Source: Sphingomonas xinjiangensis
Lineage (GTDB): Bacteria > Pseudomonadota > Alphaproteobacteria > Sphingomonadales > Sphingomonadaceae
Length of the DNA stretch: 64,000 nucleotides
Assembly: GCF_014199255.1 (NCBI RefSeq)
Contig: NZ_JACIJF010000004.1
Span: 186,001-250,000 of the forward strand
Direction of reading: 5' to 3'
Part shown: piece by piece, positions 32,989-41,158 of the stretch
Position numbering within the stretch: position 1 is the stretch's first letter
Layout of the letters: each line of letters opens with the position of its first letter
Notes under the pieces: model-generated
The model's input: the letters and a program-made list of their open reading frames with translations, nothing else
What the model was told of the DNA's origin: nothing
The model's database searches: none
Program-made: the position numbers and the translations under genes

Positions 32989-33753
32989 TTAGGATGCGGC
33001 AGTCTCGTTCCCTGCCCGCTCGCGCCGGGACCGCGTGAAGCGAATCGCCACCAGCGCGAGGAAGTACAGCAGCACCAGCGGCACCGCGAGCAGCAGTTGC
33101 GACCCCACATCCGGCGGGGTAAGCACCGCGGACAGGGCGAACGCCCCCACCACTGCATAGCGCCAGGCGCCCTTCAGCTGCTCGTAGGTGACGATGCCGG
33201 CATGCTCCAGCAGCATCAACAAGATCGGTAGCAGGAACGACAATCCGAAGCCGAAAATGAACTGCATCACGAACTTCAGGTAATCGTTCACATCGGGCAG
33301 CGACTGCTGCTGGACCCCGCCCAACTGGCCCTGAAAGCTCAGCAGGAATTTCAACGCGACCGGGATCGCCACGAAATATGCCATGCTCGCGCCGGCGATG
33401 AACAGCACCGGCGTAGCCAGGATAAAGGGCAGCAACGCTTGCTTTTCCTTGCGGTAAAGACCGGGCGCCACGAACTGCCACAACTGATTGGCGATCACCG
33501 GAAAGGCAATCATCATTGCCGCGAAGAACGCTATCTTGATCTCGACCAGAAATCCGCCGAACACCTGCGTGTTGATGATCGTCACCTGGCCCGCAGCTTT
33601 AAGCGGCGCGACCAGCAGCACAAAGATGGGCCGGGCGAAGTACAGGCAGCCGCCGAACGCGAGCACCAATGCGCCCACCGACCAGAGGAGACGGCGGCGC
33701 AGCTCGACCAGATGCTCCAGCAGCGGTGCCTGGCTGTCGTCGATGTCTCTCAC
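32989..33753 (-). CDS. tatC: Sec-independent protein translocase TatC
   Basis: A 254-residue six-helix membrane protein, the signal-peptide receptor of the twin-arginine translocase. The N-terminal PLLEHLVELRRRLLWSVGA is the RR-binding face, and the conserved first-periplasmic-loop and LTPPDVGSQLLLAVPLVLLYFLA elements are present. Its start overlaps the tatB stop by four bases (ATGA). It is the third gene of tatABC. Confidence 0.96.
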   Translation of the reverse strand: MRDIDDSQAPLLEHLVELRRRLLWSVGALVLAFGGCLYFARPIFVLLVAPLKAAGQVTIINTQVFGGFLVEIKIAFFAAMMIAFPVIANQLWQFVAPGLYRKEKQALLPFILATPVLFIAGASMAYFVAIPVALKFLLSFQGQLGGVQQQSLPDVNDYLKFVMQFIFGFGLSFLLPILLMLLEHAGIVTYEQLKGAWRYAVVGAFALSAVLTPPDVGSQLLLAVPLVLLYFLALVAIRFTRSRRERAGNETAAS

Positions 33754-34193
33754 GGCCGCACCTCGTCGGTCGTACGTAGTGGAGCCTCAGGCGCAAGCGC
33801 AGGCGACTTGGTTTCTGCCAGTATCGGAGCAGGTTCCGGATGGATGTCCGGCTTGGCGACCATCACCGGTTCGGGATCGTGCGACGCGTCAGCATGCCCG
33901 TCGGCCGTGATCCCATGCGGAACGGCCTCGTCTTCCGGCGCCGGCAAGGAAGGTGTCGGCGGATGTTCGCGCATGATGCGCTCATTCTCCGCCTTCCACT
34001 TTTCTTCCATCTCGGCCAGTTCGGCCTCGCGGATCATCGTATCCATGCCCGACCGGAATTGCCGGGCGACGCCGCGCGCCTTGCCCACCCATTTGCCGAC
34101 GAAATGCATCGCCCGGGGCAGGTCCTTGGGCCCGATCACCAGCAATGCCACTACGGCCACCAGCAGCAACTCTTGCGGCGCAACGTCGAACAT
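33750..34193 (-). CDS. tatB: Sec-independent protein translocase TatB
   Basis: A 147-residue TatB. One N-terminal helix (residues ~6-22, LLLVAVVALLVIGPKDLP) with the conserved Gly-Pro hinge, then an amphipathic helix with RGVARQFRSGMDTMIREAE and a long acidic/proline tail. TatB hands substrate from TatC to TatA. It overlaps tatC by four bases and follows tatA by about 60 bases. Confidence 0.93.
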   Translation of the reverse strand: MFDVAPQELLLVAVVALLVIGPKDLPRAMHFVGKWVGKARGVARQFRSGMDTMIREAELAEMEEKWKAENERIMREHPPTPSLPAPEDEAVPHGITADGHADASHDPEPVMVAKPDIHPEPAPILAETKSPALAPEAPLRTTDEVRP

Positions 34194-34254
34194 TCAGCAA
34201 TGCCTCACGCGCGCGCCACCGATGGCGCGCGTATCAACCAACAAGATGGACGGC

Positions 34255-34497
34255 TCAGCGTTCTTCGCGGACGCGTTCGGCTTCGGTCTGATACGCGGTA
34301 TCCGTCGTGGGACGGCCTTCGATCCGAGTAGGCTCAGCCGGCTTGGCGGGCGTCTCGTCATCCTCGGCCATGCCCTTCTTGAACTGCTTGATGCCCTTGG
34401 CGACGTCACCCATCATGTTCGAGAAGCGTGCGCCTCCGAACAACAGGATGACCAGGACACCGACGATCAGCCAGTGCATCAGGCTCATGCTACCCAT
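34255..34497 (-). CDS. tatA: Sec-independent protein translocase TatA
   Basis: An 80-residue TatA. One helix ([17 protein letters not shown], about 6-22) and the amphipathic [19 protein letters not shown] region are diagnostic. GGAG seven bases upstream supports the ATG at 34497. It is the first gene of the tatABC cluster, behind scpB with a ~100-base gap. Confidence 0.95.
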   Translation of the reverse strand: MGSMSLMHWLIVGVLVILLFGGARFSNMMGDVAKGIKQFKKGMAEDDETPAKPAEPTRIEGRPTTDTAYQTEAERVREER

Positions 34498-34600
34498 GAA
34501 AAATCTCCTTTATCGACGCCTATCTAGGCCCCGCGTGCGTGTCCGGCAACGGCTGTTGATCGCCCCGCAAGATATGAGGGGCGGATTTGGAGGGCGAGCC

Positions 34601-35179
34601 CTATTCGTCTTGCGTTACAGTTTCGCTTGTTTCTTGCTCCACCGCCAGATCCACCGGGTCCAGCAGCCCCGCCGCTCTCAAATCGTCGATCCCGGGCAGA
34701 TCGCGCCGGCTCGCCAGGCCGAAATGACTGAGAAACGCCGAAGTGGTGGCATAGGTCAACGGCCGTCCCGGCACTTCGCGCCGCCCGGCAGGACGCACCC
34801 ATCCGGCTTCCATCAGCACGTCGATGGTGCCCTTTGATATCTGTACGCCTCGAATCGCCTCGATCTCGGCGCGCGTGACGGGTTCGTGATAGGCGATGAT
34901 CGCTAGCGTCTCGACGCCCGCGCGGCTCAACTTGCGGCTATCCTCGCGATCGCGCCGCAACAGATGGGCTAGGTCGGCAGCAGTCTGGAAGTGCCACTGG
35001 TCGCCGCGCCGAACCAGTTCGATTCCGCGCCCGGCATAGAGCTGTTCCAATGTGCGCAGTGCGGCTCGGACATCGGCTTGCGCGCCGACATGCGCGCGCA
35101 ATTCCTCGATACCCAGCGGGTGTTCGGCGGCAAACAGCACCGCCTCCACCGCCCGCGCCAGATCCTCTACGCCGCTCAT
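34601..35179 (-). CDS. scpB: segregation and condensation protein B
   Basis: A 192-residue ScpB (condensin subunit, winged-helix pair) with RAVEAVLFAAEHPLGIEELRAHVG at the N-terminus and ETLAIIAYHEPVTRAEIEAIRG. It binds ScpA and the SMC complex in chromosome segregation. Its ATG overlaps the scpA stop (ATGA). Confidence 0.94.
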   Translation of the reverse strand: MSGVEDLARAVEAVLFAAEHPLGIEELRAHVGAQADVRAALRTLEQLYAGRGIELVRRGDQWHFQTAADLAHLLRRDREDSRKLSRAGVETLAIIAYHEPVTRAEIEAIRGVQISKGTIDVLMEAGWVRPAGRREVPGRPLTYATTSAFLSHFGLASRRDLPGIDDLRAAGLLDPVDLAVEQETSETVTQDE

Positions 35180-35910
35180 GGCAGCATCCGCACGTACAGC
35201 GGCGCAAAGGCGGATTTCTGCCGCAATTCCACCTTTCCCTGCCGCGCCAGCTCGAGCACGGCAACGAACGACGATGCCAGGGCAGACTTGCGATAGAGGT
35301 CGCCGGCGTCGGCGGGCAGGAAGCTTTCGATCACGCTCCAGTCGACCCGCTTGCCGACCAGGTCGGACACGCGCTCGATCGCTTCCTCCAGCGTCATCAC
35401 GTCGCGGTGAGCAACGACATGCATCATCGGGCGGGTACGGGCGCTGATCCGGCCATACGCGGCGATCAGGTCAAAGATCTCGGCTTCCCATCGCGCCTGC
35501 CGCACGACCCGCAACCCTTCTGGACTTCCACGCGGGAACACGTCGCGCCCCATCCTATCGCGCGCGACCAGCCGCGCCCCGGCCTCGCGCATCGCGTTCA
35601 GCCGCTCCAGCCGCAGCTGAAGTCGCAACGCCAGTTCCTCTGGGCCCGGGGTCTCCTCCGGGTTCCGCGGTAGCAGCAACGCGGACTTGAGGAACGCCAG
35701 CCACGCCGCCATCACCAGATAATCCGCCGCAAGCTCAAGCTGAAGCGCTCGGGCCTGGTTCACGAAGCCCAGATATTGCTCGACCAGTTCCAGGATCGAG
35801 ATCTGCCGCAGGTCCACCTTCTGGTTGCGGGCGAGCGCCAGCAAAAGGTCGAGGGGGCCTTCCCACCCTTCGATCTCGATCTTGAAGGTGTCGGCGGCGT
35901 CCTCGCTCAT
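35176..35910 (-). CDS. scpA: segregation and condensation protein A
   Basis: A 244-residue ScpA kleisin. The N-terminal EGPLDLLLALARNQKVDLRQISILELVEQYL and a C-terminal winged-helix (RKSALASSFVAVLELARQGKVELRQ) are typical. It bridges SMC heads together with ScpB. nagZ ends about 85 bases upstream, so scpAB may still share its transcript. Confidence 0.95.
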   Translation of the reverse strand: MSEDAADTFKIEIEGWEGPLDLLLALARNQKVDLRQISILELVEQYLGFVNQARALQLELAADYLVMAAWLAFLKSALLLPRNPEETPGPEELALRLQLRLERLNAMREAGARLVARDRMGRDVFPRGSPEGLRVVRQARWEAEIFDLIAAYGRISARTRPMMHVVAHRDVMTLEEAIERVSDLVGKRVDWSVIESFLPADAGDLYRKSALASSFVAVLELARQGKVELRQKSAFAPLYVRMLP

Positions 35911-35994
35911 TGCCGATGGTTAAGCAGGCTAACGTCCATACCTGCAAGGCCCGTGTCGGATCAGCCAATCCTCCCTCGCGAAAGGAAGATCGAG

Positions 35995-37002
35995 TCAGGC
36001 CAACGCCAGCAGTTCGTCGCGCTTCGCAATGAGTGCCTCGAACTCGCCCGGGGCTCCGGCATCAGCGACCGTCGCCATCGCCCGCTCCAGCCGCGCCAGA
36101 CACTCGGGCGCCGCGTCATGCACCTGCTCGGCGATGTCGAGCATCTCCCCCATCCGCGCCCAGCAGTCCAGAACGACGTCGCATCCGGCGGCCAATGCCG
36201 CGGCCGCCTTGTCACCTGCCGTGCCGGACAGCGCCTTCATGTCGATATCATCGGTCATCAGCAGGCCGTCAAAGCCGATCCTGCCGCGAATGACGTCACC
36301 GATCACCCTGGGCGACAGCGTGGCGGGGCGCTCCCCATCCCAGGCATCGAACACCACATGGCAGGTCATCGCCATCGGCGCACCGTTCAGGCGCGTGAAA
36401 GGCTCCAGATCGAGCTCGAGTGCCGCTGCGTCAGCGCGGACCCGCGGCAGTTCATAGTGGCTGTCGACCAGCGCACGGCCATGGCCCGGCATGTGCTTGA
36501 CGATGCCGACAACGCCGGCGCGCCGCATGCCGTCGAGCATCGCCCGACCCAGTGCGGCAACGCGCATCGGCTCCCCGCCGAATGCGCGGTCGCCGATCGC
36601 CGGTGTGACGTCGGGCTGGCGCACGTCGAGCAACGGCGCGCAGTTCACGTTCACCCCTATGTCGGCCAGCATCAACCCTAGCGCCTCGGCATTGGCCCGC
36701 GCCGCTTCGAGCGCCGAGATTGGCGCCACGTCGTACAGCCGGTCAAACGCCTGTCCCGCGGGGAATGCCGGCCATTCGGGCGGCACCATGCGGCTTACGC
36801 GCCCGCCCTCCTGGTCGATCAGGATCGGCAAGTCCTCGCGGCCGGACAGTGCGCGCAGATCATCGGTCAGCGCCTTCATCTGTGCGCGATCCACGCAGTT
36901 GCGCTTGAACAAAATGTAGCCGAGCGGGTCGGCGTCACGAAAGAACGCGCGCTCGTCGGGAGTAAGAGCCGCGCCCGACATGGCGAAGATGACCGGTTTC
37001 AT
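35995..37002 (-). CDS. nagZ: beta-N-acetylhexosaminidase
   Basis: A 335-residue GH3 NagZ that removes GlcNAc from anhydro-muropeptides in cell-wall recycling. The catalytic His/Asp loop KHMPGHGRALVDSHYELP (169-186) and nucleophile D253 in MTDDIDM are in place. Length is typical of the cytoplasmic single-domain enzyme. It follows the SPOR-domain gene by ten bases. Confidence 0.95.
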   Translation of the reverse strand: MKPVIFAMSGAALTPDERAFFRDADPLGYILFKRNCVDRAQMKALTDDLRALSGREDLPILIDQEGGRVSRMVPPEWPAFPAGQAFDRLYDVAPISALEAARANAEALGLMLADIGVNVNCAPLLDVRQPDVTPAIGDRAFGGEPMRVAALGRAMLDGMRRAGVVGIVKHMPGHGRALVDSHYELPRVRADAAALELDLEPFTRLNGAPMAMTCHVVFDAWDGERPATLSPRVIGDVIRGRIGFDGLLMTDDIDMKALSGTAGDKAAAALAAGCDVVLDCWARMGEMLDIAEQVHDAAPECLARLERAMATVADAGAPGEFEALIAKRDELLALA

Positions 37003-37012
37003 GATCCGAGCC

Positions 37013-37732
37013 TTAGCTCGTCACGAAGCAGCTTTCACCCGCAACCTTGAGCCGCCCGCAAATCTCGCGCGCCTGGCCGTTGCTGCCCGCGTTGACGCGC
37101 AGCCGGAAGATCGCCTTGCCGCCCTTCTCCGCGCGTTCGACCGATTTACCGAGCGGCGAGAGGTATCCGAACCGCTTGGACAGCTTGGCCCAGGCGGCAT
37201 TGGCGCCGCCTTCGTTAGGGAACGCACCCAGCTGGATCAGCGCGCCCGACCCGGCGCCTGCACTGGCCGCCGCGGGCGCCGCGGAACGGGTGGGGCTTAC
37301 CGTGGCCGCGGCCGGCACTTCGATCTTGGCGGTACGGCTACCCGGCTGCGCGGCGCCCTGCTGCGGCGCCGCCTTGCCCTGAACCGGATCCTCGGGAAGC
37401 GCGCCCACATTGATGCTGGCGTTGCTCTCGGCGCCCTGGCTGGTGGTGAAGACGGTGTCGCCCTGCCCTTCAACCTTCATGCCGCCCGGCTCCTGCGGCT
37501 TGACCTTGTAGTCGCCTGGCGGCGCCTGGATCAGTTGCCCGTTGCCCGTGCCGCCGCGCTGCTGGTCATACCAGCGATAGGCAAGCGCGCCGATTACCAG
37601 CAGCACGACCAGGATCAGGAGAAACAGCAGAACACGGCCGAAGGAGCGTCGTTCGACATACTCCTCCTCGACCGTTTCCAGCCATGGCAGCCGATCCTCG
37701 TCGGCAACGCTATCCCCTGACCGCACGCTCAT
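37013..37732 (-). CDS. SPOR domain membrane protein
   Basis: A 239-residue bitopic protein. A cytoplasmic start, one helix (about 32-50, LLFLLILVVLLVIGALAY), a long A/P-rich linker and a C-terminal SPOR domain (IQLGAFPNEGGANAAWAKLSKRFGYL..., then FRLRVNAGSNGQAREICGRLKVAGESCFV). SPOR domains bind denuded glycan strands at the septum, so it is likely a division-associated protein. It sits directly downstream of argS (1-base gap) and upstream of nagZ. Confidence 0.87.
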   Translation of the reverse strand: MSVRSGDSVADEDRLPWLETVEEEYVERRSFGRVLLFLLILVVLLVIGALAYRWYDQQRGGTGNGQLIQAPPGDYKVKPQEPGGMKVEGQGDTVFTTSQGAESNASINVGALPEDPVQGKAAPQQGAAQPGSRTAKIEVPAAATVSPTRSAAPAAASAGAGSGALIQLGAFPNEGGANAAWAKLSKRFGYLSPLGKSVERAEKGGKAIFRLRVNAGSNGQAREICGRLKVAGESCFVTS

Positions 37733-37733
37733 C

Positions 37734-39458
37734 TCAGTGCATCTCCTGCACGGCCTCTACGCCCATCAGCGCCAGACCGTTGCGGATGATCTGCCCGATC
37801 CCGCGCGCCAAGAAAAGCCGTGCGCAGGTGAGCGCGGGTTGATCGGCAAGCAGGTAACGCCGCTCCGGGCGGTCATTGCCCGCATTCCACTGCGCATGGA
37901 AAACTGCCGCCAGATCATAGAGATAGAACGCGATCCGGTGCGGCTCGCGCGCCGATGCGGCACCTTCCACCACCCGCGGGAACTGCGCGGCGAGCTTCAC
38001 CAGCACCAGATCCTCTGTATCAAGCAGGGACAGGTCGGCGCTCCCGCACGCGATTCCAGCCTCCTCCGCCTTGCGGTGAAGCGAGTGCACCCGGGCATGG
38101 GCGTACTGGACGTAGAACACCGGATTGTCCTTCGACGCTTCCACCACCTTGGCGAAATCGAAGTCCATCTGTGCGTCGGCCTTGCGCGTCAGCATGGTGA
38201 AGCGGACCACGTCCTTGCCGACTTCGTTTACAACGTCCGCCAGCGTGATGAAATTACCCGAACGCTTGGACATCTTCACCGGCTCGCCGGCACGCAGCAG
38301 ACGCACCATCTGCACCAGCTTCACGTCGAACTTGGTCTCGCCCCCGGTCAGCGCCTGCACCGCCGCAACGATGCGCTTCACCGTGCCGGCATGGTCCGCG
38401 CCCCAGATGTCGATCAGCTGGTCGGCCGATTGCGCCTTTTGGAAGTGGTAAGCGAGGTCGGCGCCGAAATACGTCCAGCTGCCGTTGGACTTCTTGATCG
38501 GGCGGTCCTGATCGTCGCCAAATTGCGTCGAGCGGAACAGCGGCAGCTCGACCGGCTCCCAATCCTCGGGCGTCTCGCCCTTGGGCGCTTCCAGCACGCC
38601 ATCATACACGAACCCGCGCTCACGCAGCCATGCCTCGGCTTGCTCCGGCTTGCCCGCCGCCTGCAATTCGGCCTCGGACGAGAACAGGTCGTGATGGATG
38701 CCGAGCAGCGCGAGGTCGTCCCTGATCATCACCAGCATCGCCGCGACCGCTTCCTTGCGGAACAGCGCCAGCCACTCGTTCTCGGGCGCACCAACGAACT
38801 TGTCGCCATATTCTGCCGCGAGCTTCGCGCCGATCGGCTTCAGATACTCGCCCGGATACAGGCCTTCCGGGATCTCGATCGTCTCGCCCAGCGCCTCGCG
38901 ATAGCGTAGCTGCGCCGAACGGGCGAGCACGTCCACCTGCCCGCCAGCATCGTTGACGTAATATTCGCGGATCACCTTATGCCCTACGAACTCGAGCAGG
39001 CTGGCGAGCGCGTCGCCCACCACCGCGCCACGGCAATGGCCCATGTGCATCGGCCCGGTCGGGTTAGCGGAGACATATTCGACGTTGACCGTGCTGCCCT
39101 CGCCCATGCTGGAGCGGCCATAGGTCTCGCCCGCATTCAGGATCTCGCTCAGCTCGCCGCGCCACGCATCTTCGTTCAGCGTCAGATTGATGAAGCCCGG
39201 TCCGGCGACGCTCACTCCTGAAACTTCGTCCAGCTTCTGCAACTCGGCCGCGATCTTCTCGGCCAGCGCCCGCGGGTTGGTGCCCGCGGGCTTGGCCAGC
39301 ACCATCGCCGCATTGGTCGCCAGATCGCCATGCGTCGCATCGCGCGGCGGCTCCACCGTAACCGCCCGTCGCTCCAGCCCGGCAGGCAAGTTACCGGCAA
39401 GCACAAGCGCGTCGAGAGCAAGGTTCAGATGCGCGGCGAAACGAGCGTAGAGCGTCAT
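37734..39458 (-). CDS. argS: arginyl-tRNA synthetase
   Basis: A 574-residue class Ia arginyl-tRNA synthetase. The HIGH-like HMGH in PTGPMHMGHCRGAVVGD and KMSK in VKMSKRSGN are present, with the N-terminal tRNA-binding (Add1) and C-terminal DALR anticodon domains. Length is typical. It starts the operon argS-SPOR-nagZ. Confidence 0.97.
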   Translation of the reverse strand: MTLYARFAAHLNLALDALVLAGNLPAGLERRAVTVEPPRDATHGDLATNAAMVLAKPAGTNPRALAEKIAAELQKLDEVSGVSVAGPGFINLTLNEDAWRGELSEILNAGETYGRSSMGEGSTVNVEYVSANPTGPMHMGHCRGAVVGDALASLLEFVGHKVIREYYVNDAGGQVDVLARSAQLRYREALGETIEIPEGLYPGEYLKPIGAKLAAEYGDKFVGAPENEWLALFRKEAVAAMLVMIRDDLALLGIHHDLFSSEAELQAAGKPEQAEAWLRERGFVYDGVLEAPKGETPEDWEPVELPLFRSTQFGDDQDRPIKKSNGSWTYFGADLAYHFQKAQSADQLIDIWGADHAGTVKRIVAAVQALTGGETKFDVKLVQMVRLLRAGEPVKMSKRSGNFITLADVVNEVGKDVVRFTMLTRKADAQMDFDFAKVVEASKDNPVFYVQYAHARVHSLHRKAEEAGIACGSADLSLLDTEDLVLVKLAAQFPRVVEGAASAREPHRIAFYLYDLAAVFHAQWNAGNDRPERRYLLADQPALTCARLFLARGIGQIIRNGLALMGVEAVQEMH

Positions 39459-39681
39459 TCACATGTCCAACTGTGGCGGAGGCGCGGGGTATTAGCGCAG
39501 TGGCCGTGCGCCGTCACCTGTCCGTGCATGTCCAGGCCCGCATGCACAAGGCGGTTGCGCCTGGTGCAACCGCCTCGACTCCCATTTGCGTTTGCCTGCG
39601 ATGCCGCAGTGCAACATTCTTGCGCGAAGAACATAAACCAGGATGCCGGTCTGGCTCTTTCAAGCAAGAAGGAGAAAGATC

Positions 39682-39954
39682 GTGACGAAGACCTTTTTCG
39701 CCGCCGCTGCCACTGCATTGTCGCTCGCTTCGCCCGCTGTCGCTTCCGAGCGCAGCTTCACGCGCGACGGCATAGTTTACAGCTACACCACCACCGAGCA
39801 GGACGGCGCGCGCGTACTCGAAGGCCGCGCATCGCAGGGTGGCAAGTTCCGCCTCGTCGTCCGCAACGGCTGGGTGAAGGGCGATGTCGCTGGCAATCGC
39901 GTGTCGTTCCGCGCACCAAAGGGCGTCGATCCGCTCCAGGTGGCGCAGCGCTGA
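39682..39954 (+). CDS. small secreted hypothetical protein
   Basis: A 90-residue exported protein. A signal peptide (MTKTFFAAAATALSLASPAVA) ends before SERSFTRDG. The mature part is a short beta-rich segment (IVYSYTTTEQDGARVLEGRA, GGKFRLVVRNGWVKGDVAGNRVSF). AAGGAG lies seven bases before the GTG start, better than the upstream ATG. Unknown function; probably periplasmic. Confidence 0.72.
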   Translation: MTKTFFAAAATALSLASPAVASERSFTRDGIVYSYTTTEQDGARVLEGRASQGGKFRLVVRNGWVKGDVAGNRVSFRAPKGVDPLQVAQR

Positions 39955-39962
39955 TAAGAGAC

Positions 39963-39989
39963 AGGGCCTTCCCCACACCGGAAGGCCCT
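39963..39989. terminator. hairpin between convergent genes
   Basis: AGGGCCTTCC (39963-39972) pairs with GGAAGGCCCT (39980-39989). It separates the 90-aa gene and dgt, which converge. No long T-run, so possibly a weak bidirectional terminator. Confidence 0.45.
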
Positions 39990-39991
39990 CG

Positions 39992-41158
39992 TCAGAAACC
40001 CTCGGGCAAGTCCACTGGACCGACGACCTCGCGATATCGCGCGATCGCGTACCGGTCGGTCATGCCGGCGATGAAGTCGGCGACGTGCCGGCTCCGCCAA
40101 GGATCCGTCTCGGGCAACCCGATCCGCCATTCTTCCGGCAAGCGTTCCGGATCGCTGGCATAAGCGTCGAACAGGCCCGCCACCACCATCTCCGCTCCCT
40201 CGGCCGCTGCCAGTTGGCTGGGGTGGTGATACAGGTTGGCGTACATAAAGCGCTTCAGGTCGCGTTCCGCGTCGCGCATGGACTCGGAGAACATGGCGAG
40301 CACCTGACCGGCCGCGCGCACATCCTCCACCGATTCTATCGCCAGATCGCGCAACCGCTGCCGAGTCGACTCGATCAGATCGTTTACCATCTCGCCGATC
40401 TGCGAGCGGATCAGTTCGCCCACCAACCGCTTGGGCGGCACTCGGGGGAACTTCGCCTGTACGCGGCGCCAGCCATCCGCGACCATCGGCAGGGCGGTCA
40501 ATTGATCCAGCGTCAACAGCCCCGCGCGAAGCCCGTCATCGATGTCATGATTGTCATAGGCGATGTCGTCGGCGATCGCCGCGACCTGCGCCTCCAGCGA
40601 AGGCCATCGATCCAGCTCCAGCCCCAATTGCGCGTCCGCCGCCGCCAGCGCCCATTCCGGCCGGGCAATCGGGCCGTTATGCTTGGCCAGCCCCTCCAGC
40701 GTATCCCAGCTCAGGTTCAACCCGTTCCATAGCGGGTAGGGCCGTTCGAGCACCGTCAGCGTGCGCAGCGTATGGCCGTTATGATCGAACCCGCCCTGCC
40801 CTTCCAGCGCGCGCTCCAGCGCTTCTTCGCCGGCATGGCCGAATGGCGGGTGGCCGATGTCGTGCGCCAGGCAAAGCGCTTCGGTCAGGTCCTCGTTCAG
40901 CCCAAGTGTCCGCGCGATCGTGCGGCCGATCTGCGCCACTTCCAGGCTGTGCGTCAGCCGGACGCGGAAATGGTCTCCATCGGGCGCCATGAAAACCTGC
41001 GTCTTGTGCCGCAGCCGGCGGAAGCTGATCGAATGAATGACGCGATCGCGGTCGCGTTGAAACGCGTCCCTGGGCCCCCGCACTTCGCCGCCGGGCTCGG
41101 GATGCTGCCGCCCACGGCTCTGGTCGGGCATGCACGCCCAGGCTGCGTGGCGGATCAC
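39992..41158 (-). CDS. dgt: deoxyguanosinetriphosphate triphosphohydrolase-like protein
   Basis: A ~388-residue HD-domain dNTPase. Motifs are SRGRQHPE and RDRDRVIHSISFRRLRHKTQVF near the start, RLTHSLEVAQIGR (H) and LCLAHDIGHPPFGHAGE (HD), and ADDIAYDNHDIDDG. It hydrolyses dNTPs to nucleosides and triphosphate. The GTG at 41158 overlaps the upstream TPR/SPOR stop by four bases (GTGA), and its first residues align with family members; ATG 41131 is the shorter option. Confidence 0.92.
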   Translation of the reverse strand: MIRHAAWACMPDQSRGRQHPEPGGEVRGPRDAFQRDRDRVIHSISFRRLRHKTQVFMAPDGDHFRVRLTHSLEVAQIGRTIARTLGLNEDLTEALCLAHDIGHPPFGHAGEEALERALEGQGGFDHNGHTLRTLTVLERPYPLWNGLNLSWDTLEGLAKHNGPIARPEWALAAADAQLGLELDRWPSLEAQVAAIADDIAYDNHDIDDGLRAGLLTLDQLTALPMVADGWRRVQAKFPRVPPKRLVGELIRSQIGEMVNDLIESTRQRLRDLAIESVEDVRAAGQVLAMFSESMRDAERDLKRFMYANLYHHPSQLAAAEGAEMVVAGLFDAYASDPERLPEEWRIGLPETDPWRSRHVADFIAGMTDRYAIARYREVVGPVDLPEGF